This document shows, one piece after another, positions 58,837 to 64,000 of a stretch of DNA of 64,000 nt. Under the pieces are notes generated by a model. The model was not told the origin of the DNA and ran no database searches. It was given only the letters and a program-made list of their open reading frames with translations. Numbering within the stretch: the stretch's first letter is position 1; every line of letters begins with the position of its first letter. The DNA is taken from the NCBI GenBank assembly GCA_025655595.1, contig JAHXIO010000027.1:1-64000 (forward strand). Reading direction: 5' to 3'. Source of the stretch: Candidatus Thiodiazotropha sp. (ex Monitilora ramsayi) (lineage in GTDB: Bacteria > Pseudomonadota > Gammaproteobacteria > Chromatiales > Chromatiaceae). The translations under genes were made by a program, and so were the position numbers.

Positions 58837-60285
58837 TTAATGCACAGTACAAACCATACAAGGATCAAACGACCTGACGATATGCTGCACCGACACGGGC
58901 TCCTTCTCCCCTGCCCTCAGCGTCGCTCCCTCCAACGCGATCTCCAACGCCCCCGGCTGACCTTCGCTGTCCCGCGGTGAGAAGTTCCAGGTGGTCGGCG
59001 CGATGATCTGGTAGTTGAGGATGCGCCCATGCTTGATCTTGATCCAGTGCCCCAGACTGCCCCGGGCCGCTTCCACCAAGCCGAAGCCCTGGGCCTCCTG
59101 GGGGAAGGGTTTGTGGTTGCAGATGGCCTCGCCCGGTTTGAGCTCCCTGGCCCAGGCCTCCATTTGCATCACCACCCTGGCAATCTCCAGCAGGCGGGCG
59201 ATGACACGGTTGCGTACATTGCCGCCGCTCTCTGAGACCAGGTCTCGGATCAGGGGATGACCGTCCACCTGTTGACGGGCCAAGGCGCCGACTTCGACGA
59301 CTCGGCCATCCAGCCTTGGTGCCTTGCACCAGGTATAGGCCTGCGCCACATCGGCGTCGGGCAGAGTGATACCTTCGAAGGGGTGTTTGGGTCCTGTCTG
59401 ATGGGCCATCCAGCTATGGCTGACATCTTCGGTGATGCGTGAGGTGTCCAGCGGTTGTGTTTCTTGATCCCAGAGGCCCTGTTTGAAAATCGGCTCACCC
59501 TGCAGCCGGTAGGCGCCGTAGCTCATGAACCGGTCGTTGCCCCGCCCGAGCTGTTGGAGGTCGAGCTGTCTGGCCACTTCGAGAAAGCGTCGGAAGTCGC
59601 TGCTCTCGGGATTGTGATTATCGATCCACTGCTCCAGTGCCGTTATGGAGTCGAGCGCGACAATATTTTCCAGGCTGTCGCCGTAGAGGGTGCTCTCGAG
59701 AAAGCGTCGGAAGCCGAAAAGGATCGCTTGTAGTCTTGCCTTCTCCTGCATCTCGACGGCGCGGGTGGTGCCGCCGGGCTGGATGGCCAGGCTGTGGGGC
59801 CACTTGCCCGCCATTATTCCCATCAGGTGCATGAACTGGGCCCGGGCCGGGAGCATCTCCTGGGCGGCGGTGCCGGTCTGGGCGCGGAAGCGCTTTTCGA
59901 TCATGGGATACCAGGGTTCGCTGCGGTAGGTCTCGCGGGCGAAGTCGGGCATGAAGAAGAGGTAGAAGTGGGTCAGGTGATCGGCCACGTTTTCGTTGGC
60001 CAGGATCAGGTTGATGGAGAGGTCGCCGTTGGGGGGTGGGGTCACGCCCTGCAGGTCGGCCAGCGCCCGGGCCGCGGCCACTGATTGTGAGACGGAACAG
60101 ATGCCGCAGATGCGTGGGGTGTAGACCAGGGCATCCCCCGGCTCCTTACCCTGCAGCATCTGCTCGAACCCCCGGTAGAGGGATGAGGAGACCTGGGCCG
60201 ACTTGACCCGCTCATCCTCGATATCCAGCGTGACCTCCAGGTCGCCTTCGACCCGATTGAAGGGCCCCATGATGCGGCGGGTCAC
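58837..60285 (-). CDS. hupV: H2-sensing [NiFe] hydrogenase large subunit (HupV/HoxC)
   Basis: 482 aa, GTG start overlapping the small-subunit stop (GTGA). Nickel ligands are in RICGICSVSQS (N-terminal motif) and DPCMVCTVH (C-terminal motif). The protein ends right at this His, with no C-terminal extension to be cleaved by a maturation protease. That is the hallmark of regulatory (group 2b) hydrogenases, which sense H2 rather than conserve energy. It follows hupT and hupU in the order hupTUV known from Rhodobacter. Confidence 0.93.
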   Translation of the reverse strand: MTRRIMGPFNRVEGDLEVTLDIEDERVKSAQVSSSLYRGFEQMLQGKEPGDALVYTPRICGICSVSQSVAAARALADLQGVTPPPNGDLSINLILANENVADHLTHFYLFFMPDFARETYRSEPWYPMIEKRFRAQTGTAAQEMLPARAQFMHLMGIMAGKWPHSLAIQPGGTTRAVEMQEKARLQAILFGFRRFLESTLYGDSLENIVALDSITALEQWIDNHNPESSDFRRFLEVARQLDLQQLGRGNDRFMSYGAYRLQGEPIFKQGLWDQETQPLDTSRITEDVSHSWMAHQTGPKHPFEGITLPDADVAQAYTWCKAPRLDGRVVEVGALARQQVDGHPLIRDLVSESGGNVRNRVIARLLEIARVVMQMEAWARELKPGEAICNHKPFPQEAQGFGLVEAARGSLGHWIKIKHGRILNYQIIAPTTWNFSPRDSEGQPGALEIALEGATLRAGEKEPVSVQHIVRSFDPCMVCTVH

Positions 60286-61293
60286 GACTTGCCACCGACG
60301 CGTCGCTTGGGCGGTACGCGGATGTGGTCCGCCACCGCATTCTCTTTCAACCGTTTGGGGGTTGCCGCCTTGGAGAGAGAGGCCAGGGCCACGAACCAGG
60401 CCTTGGGCATATCGGTGGGCAGGCCCACCGGGATGCCGGCGATCTTCGGTGTCTCTGTAAATGGATGCCCCGGCTCTTCGAAACCCGGCGCGGTGCAGTT
60501 GATGCAGGCGTAGCCACCGCGCAGGCAGGAGCCCTCCCCGTTCCAGAGCCGGGTGTTGCAGTCGGCGTGGGCCTGGGTGCCGAGACAGCCCATGTGCTCC
60601 ATCATGCAGCCCAGGTCGGAGGGCTTTACGGCGCTGGCTTTGTATTCGTAGAACTCGTTGCGCGGGCAGCCGTGGTGAACCAGGTGGTCGGCGTAGCTGC
60701 GGGGGCGTCCCCATTCGTCGAGATGGTCCCGCTGCAACTCGCCGGCGGCGATCTGCAGCAGGGTCTCGGTCACCCAGTTGGGGTGGACCGGGCAGCCGGC
60801 GATGTTGATCACCGGCAGTCCCTGCTGATCGGTGAAATCCTTGCCCAGCAGACCGCCGTCGATGGTCTCGTCGTACTGCAGTCCGCAGGCTTCGCTGGGA
60901 TTGCCCCCGGCGGCGGTGATGCCCCCATAGGCGGCGCAGCTGCCGACGGCAACCACGTGACGCGCCACCCCGGCAAGCTTCGCCACCCACTTCATCATGG
61001 GTTCGCCGGTGCCGGACAGATGGTGAAACCTGCCGCTGCCGTTGGGGCCGCAGACCACGGCGCCCTCGAGACAGAGCAGATCGAGACGCTCTTCGCCCTG
61101 GATGATGCGCTCCAGCAGTTCGATGAATTCGGACCCCGACGCCTCGCTGACCGAGGGGTGCCAGAGGATATGGATACCGGCGCTCTCGAAGGTAGTGAAG
61201 AGATCGGGACTCTCCGCGCACAACAGGGATAAAGTGCAGCCGCCGCAGCCGCCCGACTGCAGCCAGAGCAGGTTCAACGGTTGCCGCTCGGCC

Positions 61294-61301
<8 letters not shown>
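60282..61301 (-). CDS. hupU: H2-sensing [NiFe] hydrogenase small subunit (HupU/HoxB)
   Basis: 339 aa. Starts without a Tat signal peptide, unlike uptake hydrogenases, so it is cytoplasmic. Iron-sulfur ligands: GGCGGCTLSLLC near the N-terminus, GSCAAYGG, GCPVHPNW, and the medial/distal cluster cysteines in HHGCPRN, GCMMEHMGCLG, CNTRLWNGEGSC and CINC. It overlaps hupT by 8 nt and hupV by 4 nt, so all three are coupled. Confidence 0.93.
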
Positions 61302-62664
<1,363 letters not shown>

Positions 62665-63015
62665 GACTGTTCCCTGTTGTGGTGATTCCGTTGATGAACG
62701 CGGATGGGTTCATGTGAGTGTTGATGCCGTTAGTCTTTACGTCGTTGGTGCGGCGGGGCCGCAGTCTGGGTTGATGTTACTATTTTTCTGTTGGTGTGAA
62801 TCATCGTAATTTTGTAGGGATTGGTGCGGCGGGGCCGCACTCTACGTCTTGATGAAGTTAATCATCGTTTCTTAGGTGATTGGTGCGCCAGGGCGCACCC
62901 TACGTCTGTCTTACCTGTAGGGTGCGGCCCTGCCGCACCGAATTGTCTCAAACAGGCATGGATTCGCAGAGGTGAATTCATGCCGTCTTTTTCCCGATAG
63001 ACGAAATGTAACCGC
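62665..63015. repeat. GGTGCGGC..GCCGCACC repeats between hupR and hupT
   Basis: Four hairpin-forming units: about 62746-62764, 62823-62845, 62882-62904 and 62917-62940 (GTAGGGTGCGGCCCTGCCGC). They form a REP/BIME-like array and may act as a partial terminator between hupR and hupTUV. No gene. Confidence 0.75.
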
Positions 63016-64000
63016 CTATCCCACCATATCTTCGTTCTCGCGCAGTTGCTCTATCTTCTCGAGGCCGTAGCGCTCCAGCTTGCTGCGCAGGCCGACCCGG
63101 GAGAGGCCGAGCTCTTTCGCCGCCTGACTCTTGTTCCAGCGGTTGCGGATCAGGCACTCTTTGAGGATGCGCGCCTCCAGGGACTCGACTCGCTCCTTGA
63201 GGGTGCCCTCCAGGTCGTTCATCAGTTTCAGATCGGCCTCATCGGCTTCCGGTGCCGCCTGCAGGACCCGGGGCGAGAGCAGATCGGCGCTCAGTAGTTC
63301 GCTTTCGGTCATCACCAGCATGTGGCGGATCTCGTTTTGCAGTTCGCGCACATTGCCCGGCCAGTGGTAGGCCTGCATGCAGGCGAGGGTCTCGTCGGTG
63401 AAGCCTTCCACCTCTTTGCCCAACTGGCTTATGGATGAGGTCAGGATCGACTTGGCGATCAGGGGGATATCCATCTTGCGTTCGCGTAGTGCAGGCAGCT
63501 GGATGGTGACGGTGGCGAGGCGGTAGTAGAGGTCTTCGCGGAAGCGGCCCTCGCGCACCTCCTGTTCCAGATCCCGGTTGGTGGCGGCGATGACGCGCAC
63601 ATCCACCTGCCGCGTCTGGCTGCTGCCCAGGGGACGGATCTCCCCCTCCTGCAGTACCCGCAGCAGTTTTACCTGAAAGGCGGGGGAGACCTCGCCGATC
63701 TCGTCGAGGAAGACCGTGCCGCCGCTGGCCCGTTCGAAGAGTCCCGCGCGGTCTTCCACGGCGCCGGTGAAGGCGCCCTTCTTGTAGCCGAAGAGCTCGC
63801 TCTCCAGCAGTTCGTCCGGCAGTGCGCCGCAGTTCTCCACCACGAAGGGCTGATCCCAGCGATGGCTGTTGTAGTGCAGCGCCCGGGCCGCCAGCTCCTT
63901 GCCGGTACCCGACTCGCCGGTCAGCAGCACGGAGATATCATAGGGCGAGACGCGGCGGATCTTTGCGCAGACATGGTTCATACCGCTGTCGTCGGAGCGG
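63016..64000 (-). CDS. hupR: sigma-54 response regulator HupR/HoxA (N-terminus beyond window)
   Basis: The frame is open to the window edge; about 327 codons are visible. AAA+ motifs: [25 protein letters not shown] and [14 protein letters not shown] Fis-type helix-turn-helix ends the protein ([20 protein letters not shown]). The receiver domain should lie to the right of the window. With hupTUV next to it, it should control hydrogenase genes in response to H2. Confidence 0.88.
   Translation of the reverse strand, partial: RSDDSGMNHVCAKIRRVSPYDISVLLTGESGTGKELAARALHYNSHRWDQPFVVENCGALPDELLESELFGYKKGAFTGAVEDRAGLFERASGGTVFLDEIGEVSPAFQVKLLRVLQEGEIRPLGSSQTRQVDVRVIAATNRDLEQEVREGRFREDLYYRLATVTIQLPALRERKMDIPLIAKSILTSSISQLGKEVEGFTDETLACMQAYHWPGNVRELQNEIRHMLVMTESELLSADLLSPRVLQAAPEADEADLKLMNDLEGTLKERVESLEARILKECLIRNRWNKSQAAKELGLSRVGLRSKLERYGLEKIEQLRENEDMVG

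Noticed and set aside
60286-61221. Long minus-strand extension of the hupV frame through hupU
   Set aside because: The extension is the out-of-frame reading of hupU and is Arg/Pro-rich low-complexity sequence. hupV starts at the GTG at 60285.
60324-61232. 302-codon plus-strand frame over hupU
   Set aside because: Antisense shadow caused by high GC; hupU on the other strand has all iron-sulfur motifs.

Overview
The window looks like a chromosomal segment of a gammaproteobacterium, probably a chemolithoautotrophic or sulfur-oxidising lineage. This is inference from gene content: an H2-sensing [NiFe] hydrogenase with its two-component system, a clade D beta-carbonic anhydrase resembling COS hydrolase, a CbbR-like LysR regulator, a pentaheme cytochrome c, a SCO protein and a zinc-responsive ABC cluster. 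No rRNA, tRNA or CRISPR was recognised. Most genes are on the minus strand.

Layout. 1-1753: Tat-exported metallophosphoesterase (cut by the left edge) and a cupredoxin-like protein. 2113-2356: dead fragment of a tyrosine phosphatase whose intact paralogue is at 19558-20178. 2402-5569: sigma-54 activator, MerC-like protein, FmdB-type zinc ribbon and carbonic anhydrase/COS hydrolase. 5999-13660: a zone of decay with a frameshifted HxlR regulator, an alkylsulfatase lacking its catalytic core, and an RND pump and MarR gene joined by a deletion. 13794-23516: phosphate-binding-like protein, SCO, multiheme cytochrome, VWA protein, phosphatase, CapA protein, DUF302 protein and a pair of paralogous small proteins. 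23678-33622: three regulator-centred divergent units (HxlR with a CMD protein, a CbbR-like LysR with an orphan gene, a LysR with an AhpD-like and a PNPOx-FNR-ferredoxin fusion protein), plus SohB and a Spy-like lipoprotein. 33697-41063: mostly small exported or membrane orphans, a trypsin-like protease, a PEP-CTERM-type protein and a DUF3857/transglutaminase protein. 41486-44920: Zur-box-preceded zrg-type zinc operon. 44941-54120: AT-rich orphan genes embedded in very dense REP-like repeats with two REP-associated tyrosine transposase (RAYT) genes. 54121-57912: four gene cassettes separated by integron attC-like sites, with no integrase in the window (a CALIN). 58837-64000: hupV, hupU, hupT and hupR for H2 sensing.

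Two features dominate. First, several REP families (cores GTGGTCTGTCCCC, TCAGTTGTCACCGACCC, GGGGTCAGAGTAAA, GGGGTCAGTGTAAAAA and others) sit at gene 3' ends in an orientation fixed relative to the gene, and often supply the stop codon and last residues. Each RAYT gene is flanked by an inverted pair of a different family, which suggests cognate transposase-REP pairs, and RAYT deletion scars are scattered nearby. Second, the cassette array at 54-58 kb carries unrecognised genes, including a two-gene winged-helix plus putative nuclease unit that could be a defence module. Function there is inference.
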